This document shows positions 35,729 to 43,972 of a stretch of 64,000 bases of DNA, one piece after another. The translations under genes were made by a program, and so were the position numbers. Where the stretch lies: the NCBI GenBank assembly GCA_036652055.1, contig JAVVWP010000008.1, forward strand, positions 1-64,000. The letters are read 5' to 3'. The stretch comes from Fimenecus sp036652055. GTDB lineage: Bacteria > Bacillota > Clostridia > Oscillospirales > Acutalibacteraceae. The notes beneath the pieces are model-generated. The model did not search any database. It was not told the DNA's origin and was given only the letters and a program-made list of their open reading frames with translations. Positions within the stretch are counted from its first letter, which is position 1; each line of letters opens with the position of its first letter.

Positions 35729-37023
35729 GTGTCTTTAAACCCTCCCCCTTGTGATGAATTAACAATATATGAATTTGGATTTTGCGAATAACGAGTAAGC
35801 CCACTTTGCCAAACTTTTATTTCTTCACCATATAAAACAAACGCTCTTAAATCTGCTCGTTTTAATACTTCTTTTCCATTTTCATAGGCTGAAAGTTCTT
35901 TAAAGTCAATAACCTCCTGCGTTATAAATCTTCTCGGGTTTTCTTTTATTCGAATTTTGAAATCTGCCAATTCGTTTTGTGTAAGATTAGAGCCAAATAC
36001 AACTCCATATCCACCAGCCTCTGAAACATCTTTTATTACGAGTTTTTCAAGATTATCTATTGTGTATTTCATATCATTTTCATAATAAGGAATATAAGTA
36101 GGTGCATTCTTGAGGATTGGTGTTTCTCCCAAATAATAATTAATTATTTTAGGTACGAAGTAGTAAATGCCTTTATCATCAGCAACTCCATTGCCTGGCG
36201 CATTAACTATTGCAACATTTCCTGCCCTGTAAGAGTCCATAATATGTGGCACACCAATAATCGACTCAGGAACAAATGTCATTGGATCAAGATATTCATC
36301 AGATATTCGCCTGTAAACACAACCAACCCGTCTGTTTTTGCCTGAATACTCGTTATAGTAAAGCACATTTCCTTCAACAAATAAATCCTGTGGCATTGCA
36401 AAGACCGCCCCTGTTTTTTCAGCAAGATATGAATGCTCGAAAAACGCAGAATTATATCGCCCAGGGGTTAAGATAACTGTTATTCCCCCTGCATTAACAT
36501 AATCAAATACATCTTTTAGCATATTTCCATATGAGCGATTATCAACGATTAAATTTTGCTGAAAAGTATCTGGGCTTGCACGCCGACAAAGCTCCCTTGC
36601 AATCATCGGATATGACGCACCTGATGGAATTCTTAAATTATCTTCTATTACATACCAATTCCCATCTTTTCCTTCTACTAAGTCAATACCTGAAATATGA
36701 TTGTAAATCGATTTTGACGGCACAATGCCCTCACAGGCAGGCAAAAATCCAGTTGAAGTGTATGCAAAATCTTCAGGTATAATTTTATCTTTTATTATCT
36801 GTTTTTTTGAATATATATCATTTAAAAATAAATTCAAAGCTTTTGCTCGCTGTTTTAATCCTTTTTCAAGGTATTCAAACTCACTTTTTTGGATTATTCT
36901 TGGAACAGTGTCAAAAGGAAAAAGTCGCTCATTAAACTGGTTATTATTATAAATTCCAAATTTAACGCCATAGCGTGCCATAAGCCTATTTATTTCTTCT
37001 GTATGTTCGGTTAAGCTAAGCAT
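35710..37023 (-). CDS. Circularly permuted ATP-grasp amide ligase (COG2308 family)
   Basis: A 437-residue protein of the circularly permuted type 2 ATP-grasp family (DUF404/DUF407): RIIQKSEFEYLEKGLKQRAKALNLFLNDIYS, then GIDLVEGKDGNWYVIEDNLRIPSGASYP (metal/ATP segment), and the C-terminal half with NLEKLVIKDVSEAGGYGV. ATP-grasp enzymes form an amide or peptide bond through an acyl phosphate, so it probably makes a peptide-like product that the neighbouring transglutaminase processes. Start ATG at 37023, nine bases after GTGAGG. First gene of the operon. Confidence 0.92.
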   Translation of the reverse strand: MLSLTEHTEEINRLMARYGVKFGIYNNNQFNERLFPFDTVPRIIQKSEFEYLEKGLKQRAKALNLFLNDIYSKKQIIKDKIIPEDFAYTSTGFLPACEGIVPSKSIYNHISGIDLVEGKDGNWYVIEDNLRIPSGASYPMIARELCRRASPDTFQQNLIVDNRSYGNMLKDVFDYVNAGGITVILTPGRYNSAFFEHSYLAEKTGAVFAMPQDLFVEGNVLYYNEYSGKNRRVGCVYRRISDEYLDPMTFVPESIIGVPHIMDSYRAGNVAIVNAPGNGVADDKGIYYFVPKIINYYLGETPILKNAPTYIPYYENDMKYTIDNLEKLVIKDVSEAGGYGVVFGSNLTQNELADFKIRIKENPRRFITQEVIDFKELSAYENGKEVLKRADLRAFVLYGEEIKVWQSGLTRYSQNPNSYIVNSSQGGGFKDTWVLSR

Positions 37024-37136
37024 AAAATCAAGCCTCACTTTATCTTAAAATATAAAAAGATTATATCAAATATTTTATAATATAACAAGCTTTTATGTCT
37101 TAATTATATAAAAATCTATAATTTTATTTGTTAAAT

Positions 37137-37166
37137 TTGATTAATCGTACAAATGGTGTGTATAAT
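37137..37166 (+). promoter_or_regulatory. Candidate promoter of ktrB-ktrA
   Basis: -35 TTGATT (37137-37142), 18-base spacer, -10 TATAAT (37161-37166). A second TATAAT at 37222-37227 with TTGCAT (37200-37205) at 16 bases could also be used; it lies inside the open extension of the ktrB frame. Confidence 0.55.
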
Positions 37167-37279
37167 TTTTTAAACAAATGCCAAAAAATTAAATTATGAT
37201 TGCATTTTTAATAAAATATACTATAATATACGGTGAATGTGAAAAGCTCATTCAATATAAAAATCAGGTGCTAAATCAA

Positions 37280-38626
37280 ATGACAAAACTACAAAAAGTT
37301 AAAATTTCTCCAACACAAACCATTATAGCAGGTTATCTTGGAATAATATTTTTTGGTGCTTTTCTTCTTATGCTTCCGATTTCTTCTCGGGCAGGAATAT
37401 GGACACCAATTGAAGATTCACTATTTACTGCAACTTCTGCTACTTGTGTAACAGGTCTTATAATGCACGATACTTTTACCTATTGGTCAATTTTTGGTCA
37501 AATAGTTATTCTTGCTATGATTCAAATTGGTGGAATAGGTTTTATGACGCTTGCTATTTCTGTTATGACTTTAACAAAGAAAAAAATAGGACTTAAAGGC
37601 AGATATACTTTGCAAGAATCAGTCAATGCTCCGCAAATGGCAGGCATTGTTAAAATGACTCGCTTTATACTTTTGGGAACTGCAATTATTGAAACCTCTG
37701 GGGCTGCTTTATTGGCTCTTAGATTTTGCCCGAAATTAGGATTTTTTAAAGGTATTTATTTTGCTATTTTCCATTCAATATCTGCATTTTGTAATGCTGG
37801 TTTTGATTTGATGGGCGAAAGTGGCGAGTTTTCTTCGCTAACATCTTATTCTTCTGATATAATTGTAAATATAACAATAATGGCACTTATTGTTTTAGGT
37901 GGTCTTGGATTTTTTGTTTGGTCTGACCTTACTAAAAATAAGTTTAAATTTAAAAAATTAAGGCTTCATTCAAAGGTTGTTATTACCACAACCGGAGTTC
38001 TTATATTAGGCGGATTTCTATTGATTATGCTTTTTGAGCAGAATGGCTCAGCTTTTGCGGGCAAATCACAAACAGAAATAATTTTAGGTTCGCTTTTTCA
38101 GTCTGTAACGCCACGAACTGCTGGCTTTAACACTCTTGATTTAACTCTTTTTTCAGATGCGAGCATTATATTAATGATTGCTTTTATGATTATAGGAGGC
38201 TCGCCAAGCTCAACTGCCGGTGGATTTAAAACAACCACACTTGCAATGCTTGTAGCAAGCGTTTATACTGAAATAAGGCGAAAAAAATCTATTGAATGCT
38301 TTAAAAGACGATTAAGTGATGACTCTTTAATTCATATAATTTGCATCGTAACGCTTTATATTTTCTTGTTTACCTTCTCTGGAATGATTATTTCAAAAAT
38401 AGATATGGTTTCTATGAAAGATGCTTTATTTGAATGTGCTTCTGCTATTGGCACTGTTGGTCTTACTCTTGGAATAACCACAAAACTCAGCGGATATTCA
38501 CATCTGATATTAATTGGTCTTATGTTCTTTGGCAGAGTTGGTGGCTTAACACTTCTTTTGGCTCTTAGAGAAACGCAGTCTATTAATCCGTCAAAAATGC
38601 CTGTTGAAAAAATAACTATTGGTTAA
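37280..38626 (+). CDS. ktrB: Potassium uptake protein, KtrB/TrkH family channel subunit
   Basis: A 448-residue SKT-superfamily transporter with eight-plus helices and four pore loops: ATSATCVTGL, SAFCNAGFDLM, VTPRTAGFNTLDL and SAIGTVGLTLGI, each with the selectivity-filter Gly. It would import K+, gated by the RCK protein encoded next. Length fits KtrB. The frame is open from 37196, but a promoter-like TATAAT lies in that extension, and AGGTG stands nine bases before the ATG at 37280; the start is moderately certain. Confidence 0.92.
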   Translation: MTKLQKVKISPTQTIIAGYLGIIFFGAFLLMLPISSRAGIWTPIEDSLFTATSATCVTGLIMHDTFTYWSIFGQIVILAMIQIGGIGFMTLAISVMTLTKKKIGLKGRYTLQESVNAPQMAGIVKMTRFILLGTAIIETSGAALLALRFCPKLGFFKGIYFAIFHSISAFCNAGFDLMGESGEFSSLTSYSSDIIVNITIMALIVLGGLGFFVWSDLTKNKFKFKKLRLHSKVVITTTGVLILGGFLLIMLFEQNGSAFAGKSQTEIILGSLFQSVTPRTAGFNTLDLTLFSDASIILMIAFMIIGGSPSSTAGGFKTTTLAMLVASVYTEIRRKKSIECFKRRLSDDSLIHIICIVTLYIFLFTFSGMIISKIDMVSMKDALFECASAIGTVGLTLGITTKLSGYSHLILIGLMFFGRVGGLTLLLALRETQSINPSKMPVEKITIG

Positions 38627-38640
38627 GGGAGATATTTATA

Positions 38641-39285
38641 ATGAAATCTATTTTAATTGTTGGTCTTGGTCGTTTTGGTCGGCATATGGCACGCAAATTT
38701 AATGAACAAGGCAACGAAGTTATGGCAATTGATATTAAGGAAAACCGTGTTGATGTTGTTATGCCTTATGTTACCAACGCACAAATTGGCGATTCGACTA
38801 ACGAACAATTTATGGAGTCAATCGGAGTAAATAATTTTGACCTTTGCGTTGTTGCTATTGGCGACAATTTTCAAAGTTCGCTTGAAACCACTGCCCTTTT
38901 AAAAGATTTAGGTGCAAATTTTGTTCTTTCTCGTGCAAGCCGTGATGTTCATGCAAAGTTCTTGCTTAGAAATGGTGCAGATGAGGTTATTTATGCTGAA
39001 AAAGAAACAGCAGAACGAATTGCAGTCCGATTTGGGCTTGATAATATCTTTAATTATATTGAAATTACTGATGATTATTCAATTTATGAAATTCCTGTTC
39101 CATCTTCTTGGATTGGGAAAAGCATTATTCAAAAGGATATTCGTTCTAAATTTCATGTTAGCATATTAGCTACAAAAGATGGAGAAGATATATTCCCCCT
39201 TCCACATCCAGACCATATTTTTATTAATACTGAAACACTGATAATTATGGGGAAAAATGAAGATGTTCAGCACTTGATAAAATAA
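38641..39285 (+). CDS. ktrA: Potassium uptake regulatory protein, KtrA/TrkA family (RCK)
   Basis: A 214-residue cytosolic gate: an N-terminal RCK_N Rossmann domain with GLGRFGRHMARKF and the acidic end of strand two (AIDIKENRVD), then an RCK_C domain (~residues 140-214). KtrA binds ATP/ADP on RCK_N, and RCK_C of several Firmicutes KtrA proteins binds c-di-AMP; that is known of the family, not visible here. GGGAGAT precedes the ATG, 14 bases after ktrB. Confidence 0.93.
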   Translation: MKSILIVGLGRFGRHMARKFNEQGNEVMAIDIKENRVDVVMPYVTNAQIGDSTNEQFMESIGVNNFDLCVVAIGDNFQSSLETTALLKDLGANFVLSRASRDVHAKFLLRNGADEVIYAEKETAERIAVRFGLDNIFNYIEITDDYSIYEIPVPSSWIGKSIIQKDIRSKFHVSILATKDGEDIFPLPHPDHIFINTETLIIMGKNEDVQHLIK

Positions 39286-39296
39286 ATTCAAAATTG

Positions 39297-39334
39297 CAAG
39301 TCAAGCTTGAAACCATTAGCTTGACTTGTTTTAA
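39297..39334 (+). terminator. Intrinsic terminator after ktrA
   Basis: Perfect 11-bp stem, CAAGTCAAGCT (39297-39307) with AGCTTGACTTG (39318-39328), followed by TTTTAATTT. Confidence 0.85.
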
Positions 39335-39354
39335 TTTAGCATTGGAGAAAAAAT

Positions 39355-41253
39355 ATGTTAGTTACATTAAGCGATATAAGTAAAAGCTTTTTAGATGAAA
39401 CTGTTCTCAATAACATTTCATTGTCTATAAATGAAAATGATAGAATAGGGCTTTTGGGTATGAATGGCGTTGGCAAAAGCACACTTCTTAATATTATCAC
39501 AGGTCATTTGGATTATGACAGTGGTACAATGTCATTGAAAAAAAATCTTGAAATAGGATATTTGAAACAAAACGAAGCTTTAAATTCAGAAAACACTTTA
39601 GATGAAGAAATAAAGCTTTCTCTTAAAACCGTTTATGACTTGAAATTAGAGATTTCGCATATATCTAATGAACTATCAACTGTTGATACACAATGTGACA
39701 AATACAAGGCTCTAAGCGAAAAATATGATGAGCTTAACAACCACTTTATTGCCTTAGACGGATTTACCGCCGATTTCAGAATTAAAACCGTCTTAAATGG
39801 TCTTGGATTTGGTGATTATGATTTAAGCAGAAAAGCTGAAAATCTCAGCGGTGGTGAAAAGATGCGATTTGCAATTGCAAAAATGCTTCTTAAAAATCCT
39901 GAACTTTTAATTTTAGACGAGCCTACCAATCACCTTGATTTTGCTACACTTTCTTGGCTTGAATCATATTTGAATAATTACAAAGGTGCAGTTTTGATTG
40001 TATCGCATGACCGATATTTTCTTGATAGAGTTGTAAATAACATTTGTGAGCTTGAAAGAAGTGAAATACATCGATATAAAGGTGGATATAAAGATTTTTT
40101 AAAGCAAAAGGATGAACGCATAAAACTTCTTGAAAAAGAATATCAAAAACAACAGGTTGAACTGAATGAAATGCGTGACTATGTCAGCAGAAACCTTGCA
40201 AAATCAAGCAGTATTAACAGCGTTGGCTCAAGAGTAAAAGCACTTGAAAAAATGGAAATGCAAGAAAAGCCTAATCCGAGGCAAAAAAAAGTGAAATTTA
40301 AATTTGAATTTGATATTGAACCACATAAAAATGTGTTGATATGTAAAGATGTTGGCGTTTTTGTAGGCGACAGCGAAACAGGAAAACAGCTTTATAATAA
40401 TATTTCACTTGAAGTTTTAAGTGGAGAAAAAGTTGCAATAGTCGGTAAAAACGGGATTGGAAAGACTTCACTTTTAAAAGCTATTTTAAGAAAAATTCCT
40501 TATGACGGCTATATTCGTTTTGGCGGAAATGTAAAAGTTTCATATTTTGACCAAGAGCTTGCAAACTTAAATCTTAATGATACTGTTATTGAAGCTGTTC
40601 ACAGAAATTTCCCAACTAAAACAGAATTTGAAATTCGGAGTGCTTTAGGTTCTCTTTTAATCGAAGATGAAGCTGTTTTTAAGCGTGTTAAAGACCTTTC
40701 TGGTGCAAATCGTGCCAAGGTTGCATTTTGCATAATAATGTTCCAAAGGGCAAATGTTCTTATATTAGACGAGCCTACCAATCATCTTGATTATATGGCA
40801 AAAGAAGCTTTAGATGAAGCTTTAAAAGAATATAGCGGAACACTTATAACAGTGTCGCATGACAGATATTTTCTTAATAATGTACCAACTAAAATAATTG
40901 AGATGTTTGAAAATGAACTTGTAATATATAATGGGACATATGATTATTATATTGAACATAGAAAATCAGACCAGCAAAATATTTCTAAACCCAAAAATGA
41001 AAATTCGCAAAAAGTTATTTATGAAAAATCTAAAGAAAACAAATCAGATGACAGAAAAAAACGAGTGAAAATAAATTTATTGCAAAAAGATATTAATTCT
41101 CTTAGCGAAGAAATTGAAAATCTTAAAGCTCTATCAGAAAGCCCTGAAATAGCAAGCGATTATCAAAAAATTACCGATTTTCTTGAAGAAATTAATGAAA
41201 AGGAAAAGTTGCTTGAAGAATATGAAAACGAGTGGTTAGAACTGACATTATAA
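39355..41253 (+). CDS. ABC-F family ATPase (ribosome-associated type)
   Basis: A 632-residue protein with two ATPase domains and no membrane segments. Domain 1 has LLGMNGVGKST, LSGGEKMRF and ILDEPTNHLD. A charged linker follows (~residues 240-310). Domain 2 has IVGKNGIGKTS and ILDEPTNHLD, and the C-terminus is a coiled coil (~residues 550-632). ABC-F proteins act on the ribosome E site in translation, stalling relief or antibiotic protection. The second signature reads LSGANRAKV instead of LSGGE, an unusual change at a normally invariant ATP contact. No antibiotic-inducible leader is seen. Its last six bases overlap the convergent dinB end. Confidence 0.9.
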   Translation: MLVTLSDISKSFLDETVLNNISLSINENDRIGLLGMNGVGKSTLLNIITGHLDYDSGTMSLKKNLEIGYLKQNEALNSENTLDEEIKLSLKTVYDLKLEISHISNELSTVDTQCDKYKALSEKYDELNNHFIALDGFTADFRIKTVLNGLGFGDYDLSRKAENLSGGEKMRFAIAKMLLKNPELLILDEPTNHLDFATLSWLESYLNNYKGAVLIVSHDRYFLDRVVNNICELERSEIHRYKGGYKDFLKQKDERIKLLEKEYQKQQVELNEMRDYVSRNLAKSSSINSVGSRVKALEKMEMQEKPNPRQKKVKFKFEFDIEPHKNVLICKDVGVFVGDSETGKQLYNNISLEVLSGEKVAIVGKNGIGKTSLLKAILRKIPYDGYIRFGGNVKVSYFDQELANLNLNDTVIEAVHRNFPTKTEFEIRSALGSLLIEDEAVFKRVKDLSGANRAKVAFCIIMFQRANVLILDEPTNHLDYMAKEALDEALKEYSGTLITVSHDRYFLNNVPTKIIEMFENELVIYNGTYDYYIEHRKSDQQNISKPKNENSQKVIYEKSKENKSDDRKKRVKINLLQKDINSLSEEIENLKALSESPEIASDYQKITDFLEEINEKEKLLEEYENEWLELTL

Positions 41254-42465
41254 ATTAGTCTTTTCTGTTGGCATTTTATTATCACTGGATTTTAACAGTG
41301 TCGCTTCCAAAATTGATGATTTTCCAAAGCGATGGTTGATTTTTAACATAGTATCTTCTATTATTTTGCATTTTTCATGCTCTGAATAATCACTTTCAAG
41401 GCTTAATTGTTCAGGAATATCATCACATTCTAAATCAATAGCCCTTACCGTAATAGCCCTTACGGGATTTTCCCACAAATAGCGTGAAACAAAAAGTTCG
41501 TTTGCCCCTGAGGCTATTTCTCTTGTACTTTGAGTTGGTAAAATAAGCTTTGACTGATACTGCTTTGAAATTAGCTTGTTGTTTTTTACTGCAAGCTGAA
41601 TTCCAAAGGCATAAAGCCCGTTTTGATTTAAATTATTTGCAACTTCGTGAGAAAGGCTCAAAATTACTTTTTTAGCTTCTTCATTTGTTTTGATGTCATT
41701 TACGAGCGTTACTCCCCTGCCTACACTTTTTATTGGCGAATTATAATCAATGCTTGCGACATCGGTATTATCAATGCCATTAGCTATTTGCCAAAGAATT
41801 CTTCCGTTTTTTCCGAGTATTGACATAAGAAAGCCGCAATCTGATTTTGCTATATCTCCTATTGTTGAAATTGCATATTTTGAAAGCGTTTTAAAGGTGC
41901 TTTTACCTACCCACAATAGCTCACTACATGGTAACTGCCAAATCATTTCTTTAAAATTAGCTGAATTTATTTGTGTTATGGCATCGGGCTTTTTCATATC
42001 ACTTCCAAGCTTTGCAAACACCTTGTTGAAAGAAACTCCTATTGAAACGCTAACTCCAAGCTCGGCTTTTACCGCCTCTTTTATATCATATGCTATTGAC
42101 ATTGGAGTTCCAAAAAGTCTTTGACTTCCTGTAACATCAAGCCAGCATTCGTCCATTCCAAAAGGTTCTACTAAATCAGTATATCTATAATATATTTCTT
42201 TGACAGCATTTGAATATTTTATATATTCATCAAAATGTGGATTTAATATAATTAAATTTTTACACTTGTTTTTTGCTTGCCAAATAACCTCTGCTGTTTT
42301 TACGCCGAATTTTTTTGCCTCTTCTGATTTTGCTAAAACTATGCCATGCCTTTCCTCAGTTCTTCCGCAAACTGCAATCGGAAGTCCTTTTAAATCGGGA
42401 TTTAAAGCGATTTCAACAGATGCAAAGAAATTATTAAGGTCACAATGAAGTATTGCTTTATCCAT
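41248..42465 (-). CDS. dinB: DNA polymerase IV (Y family)
   Basis: A 405-residue translesion polymerase: HCDLNNFFASVE (first metal Asp), GMDECWLDVTGS (catalytic Asp-Glu), the thumb with SKYAISTIGDIAKSD helix-hairpin-helix and a little-finger domain (~residues 235-350). There is a C-terminal tail without an obvious QLSLF clamp motif, although IPEQLSLESD around residue 365 resembles one. The start ATG at 42465 has AAGGAGG nine bases before it. It is LexA-controlled: an SOS box fills its promoter spacer. Its 3' end overlaps the ABC-F gene. Confidence 0.95.
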   Translation of the reverse strand: MDKAILHCDLNNFFASVEIALNPDLKGLPIAVCGRTEERHGIVLAKSEEAKKFGVKTAEVIWQAKNKCKNLIILNPHFDEYIKYSNAVKEIYYRYTDLVEPFGMDECWLDVTGSQRLFGTPMSIAYDIKEAVKAELGVSVSIGVSFNKVFAKLGSDMKKPDAITQINSANFKEMIWQLPCSELLWVGKSTFKTLSKYAISTIGDIAKSDCGFLMSILGKNGRILWQIANGIDNTDVASIDYNSPIKSVGRGVTLVNDIKTNEEAKKVILSLSHEVANNLNQNGLYAFGIQLAVKNNKLISKQYQSKLILPTQSTREIASGANELFVSRYLWENPVRAITVRAIDLECDDIPEQLSLESDYSEHEKCKIIEDTMLKINHRFGKSSILEATLLKSSDNKMPTEKTNL

Positions 42466-42484
42466 AGATTTCGCCTCCTTAATT

Positions 42485-42513
42485 ATTATATCAGAACATT
42501 TGTTCTGCGTCAA
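42485..42513 (-). promoter_or_regulatory. LexA-controlled promoter of dinB (SOS box in the spacer)
   Basis: Minus strand: -35 TTGACG (42508-42513), 17-base spacer, -10 TATAAT (42485-42490). The palindrome CAGAACAAATGTTCTG (42492-42507) fills 16 of the 17 spacer bases; its core GAAC-N4-GTTC (42494-42505) is the Gram-positive LexA/DinR box. Bound LexA would block polymerase completely. Confidence 0.92.
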
Positions 42514-42537
42514 GAATAAAATGTTTTTTCTGAACTA

Positions 42538-42566
42538 TTGACAAAAGTCGAATTTTGATGTATTAT
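42538..42566 (+). promoter_or_regulatory. Sigma-A promoter of the Trp T-box operon
   Basis: -35 TTGACA (42538-42543), 17-base spacer, -10 TATTAT (42561-42566). It is divergent from dinB, with 24 bases between the two -35 boxes. Confidence 0.88.
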
Positions 42567-42572
42567 CCTTGC

Positions 42573-42855
42573 ATATTGATAAACCGATGAGCAAGAGTAG
42601 TATCTGTTTTTTAAAGCATTTTAAGAGAGCCGCTTGTGGTGTGATTGTGGCAATGCTTAATTCAGTGAATGGACTTGTGAGGGCGACCTGAAAGCTTATG
42701 GCTGTATGGAAGACGGTAGCCAACCGTTAATGTGGTAAGCATATTATTATGTATGCGATTAAAGTGCGTTTTAATTTTTTAAAACGAATTTGGGTGGTAC
42801 CGCAGGATTTTATTGTTCTTGTCCCAGTGTTTGGGATAAGGGCTTTTTTTATTTT
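42573..42855 (+). promoter_or_regulatory. Tryptophan-specific T-box leader
   Basis: The T-box core TGGGTGGTACCGC lies at 42791-42803. Stem I begins near 42590 with an AGTA element of the specifier loop, and the opposite side has GAA-TGG-A, placing the specifier codon TGG (Trp) at 42670-42672. The terminator is CTTGTCCCA/TTGGGATAAG (about 42817-42840) with a run of T at 42843-42855. Uncharged tRNA-Trp would base-pair with TGG and the T-box and favour antitermination, so the transporter genes downstream are induced on Trp starvation. Confidence 0.93.
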
Positions 42856-42870
42856 TAAGGAGTGGTTTTT

Positions 42871-42933
42871 GTGTTTATTTTATCAGAGCGATGGCAGGCT
42901 TCAATTTCATCTTATAAAAAAATATTAAATTAA
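42871..42933 (+). CDS. Putative 20-residue leader peptide upstream of trpX
   Basis: A GTG at 42871, eight bases after a strong AAGGAG, opens a 20-codon frame that contains one Trp codon at position 8 and ends 17 bases before the trpX ATG. It lies after the T-box terminator, so it is made only on read-through. It may be a vestige or a translational coupler. No homologue recognised. Confidence 0.3.
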   Translation: MFILSERWQASISSYKKILN

Positions 42934-42950
42934 AATTGGAGAGTTTTATT

Positions 42951-43928
42951 ATGAAAAAAATTATTTCTTTATGTTTAGCCGCTGTTCTTTTGGCTGTAAG
43001 CTTTGTAGGCTGCACCAATTCAAAAGAAAACAAATCACTTAATGTTGGCGTTATTCAATATATGAGCCACCCTTCTCTTGACAACTGCTATAATGGCGTT
43101 GAGCAAGCTTTAAAAGCTTCAGGATTAGACATTAAAATTGACCACCAGACAGGTTCTTCTGCTTCTGCTGATGCTGACTGTGCAACATATGCACAAAATA
43201 TGGTTTCAAAAAAATATGATTTAATTATAGCTATTGCTACCCCTGCTGCTGCAAGTGCTTATGCTAAAACCGATGGAACAGATATTCCTGTTGTTTTTTG
43301 TGCTGTTTCTGACCCTGTTGCTGCAAAGCTTGTAAAAACGCTCCAAAATCCAGGAACGCCTTGCACAGGAACTACGGATATTTTAGATTTAGAAGCTCAA
43401 GTTGATATGATTAAAGCTTTTCAACCTAATGTTAAAAAAATAGGAGTTTTATATACTACAAGCGAAGCAAACTCGATTTCTAATCTTGCTCGCTTAAAAG
43501 AAATTGCACTCACAAAAGGAATTGAAATTGTGCCTTCGGGAATTCAAAACGCTTCTGACCTACCATCTGCCGCTGCTGCACTTTGCGGTCAAGTTGACTG
43601 CATAAACAACTTTACTGATAACAATGTTGTTGAAAATCTACCTGTTGTTTTAAATGCTGCTAAATCAGCTAACATTCCTGTTTATGGTTCTGAAGAAGAA
43701 CAAGTCAAGCTTGGCTGTCTTGCTTCAATGTCACTTGATTATGTAGCTCTTGGCAAGGTGACTGGTGAAATGGCTGTAAAAATATTAAATGGCACTTCTG
43801 CAAGTACAATGCCCGTCGCAGAAGTTGCCGATGCTAAACCTGTTATTAATTCTGAAGTTGCCGCAAATCTTAAATTTGAAATGCCAACAAACTTTGCAAA
43901 TGCAACCATTGTTGAAACAATAAAATAA
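42951..43928 (+). CDS. trpX: Tryptophan ABC transporter substrate-binding lipoprotein (TrpX-like)
   Basis: A 325-residue ABC substrate-binding protein of the PF04392 type. The signal peptide ends in a lipobox (FVGC, Cys at residue 21), and the mature protein has two Rossmann-like lobes with GVIQYMSHPSLDNCYNGVEQAL, DLIIAIATPAA, PVVFCAVSDP and IPVYGSEEEQVKLG. T-box-regulated members of this family are the predicted tryptophan transporters TrpXYZ, and the TGG specifier upstream supports Trp as ligand. ATG at 42951 follows GGAGAG; the frame is open to a TTG inside that site. First gene of trpXYZ. Confidence 0.88.
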   Translation: MKKIISLCLAAVLLAVSFVGCTNSKENKSLNVGVIQYMSHPSLDNCYNGVEQALKASGLDIKIDHQTGSSASADADCATYAQNMVSKKYDLIIAIATPAAASAYAKTDGTDIPVVFCAVSDPVAAKLVKTLQNPGTPCTGTTDILDLEAQVDMIKAFQPNVKKIGVLYTTSEANSISNLARLKEIALTKGIEIVPSGIQNASDLPSAAAALCGQVDCINNFTDNNVVENLPVVLNAAKSANIPVYGSEEEQVKLGCLASMSLDYVALGKVTGEMAVKILNGTSASTMPVAEVADAKPVINSEVAANLKFEMPTNFANATIVETIK

Positions 43929-43972
43929 GATTTTCATTTTAACTAATACACTTTTTTGAAGGGAAGTATTTT

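Noticed and set aside
42535..42723. A 62-codon minus-strand frame across the T-box region.
   Set aside because: It lies inside a structured leader with clear T-box elements and has no ribosome binding site.
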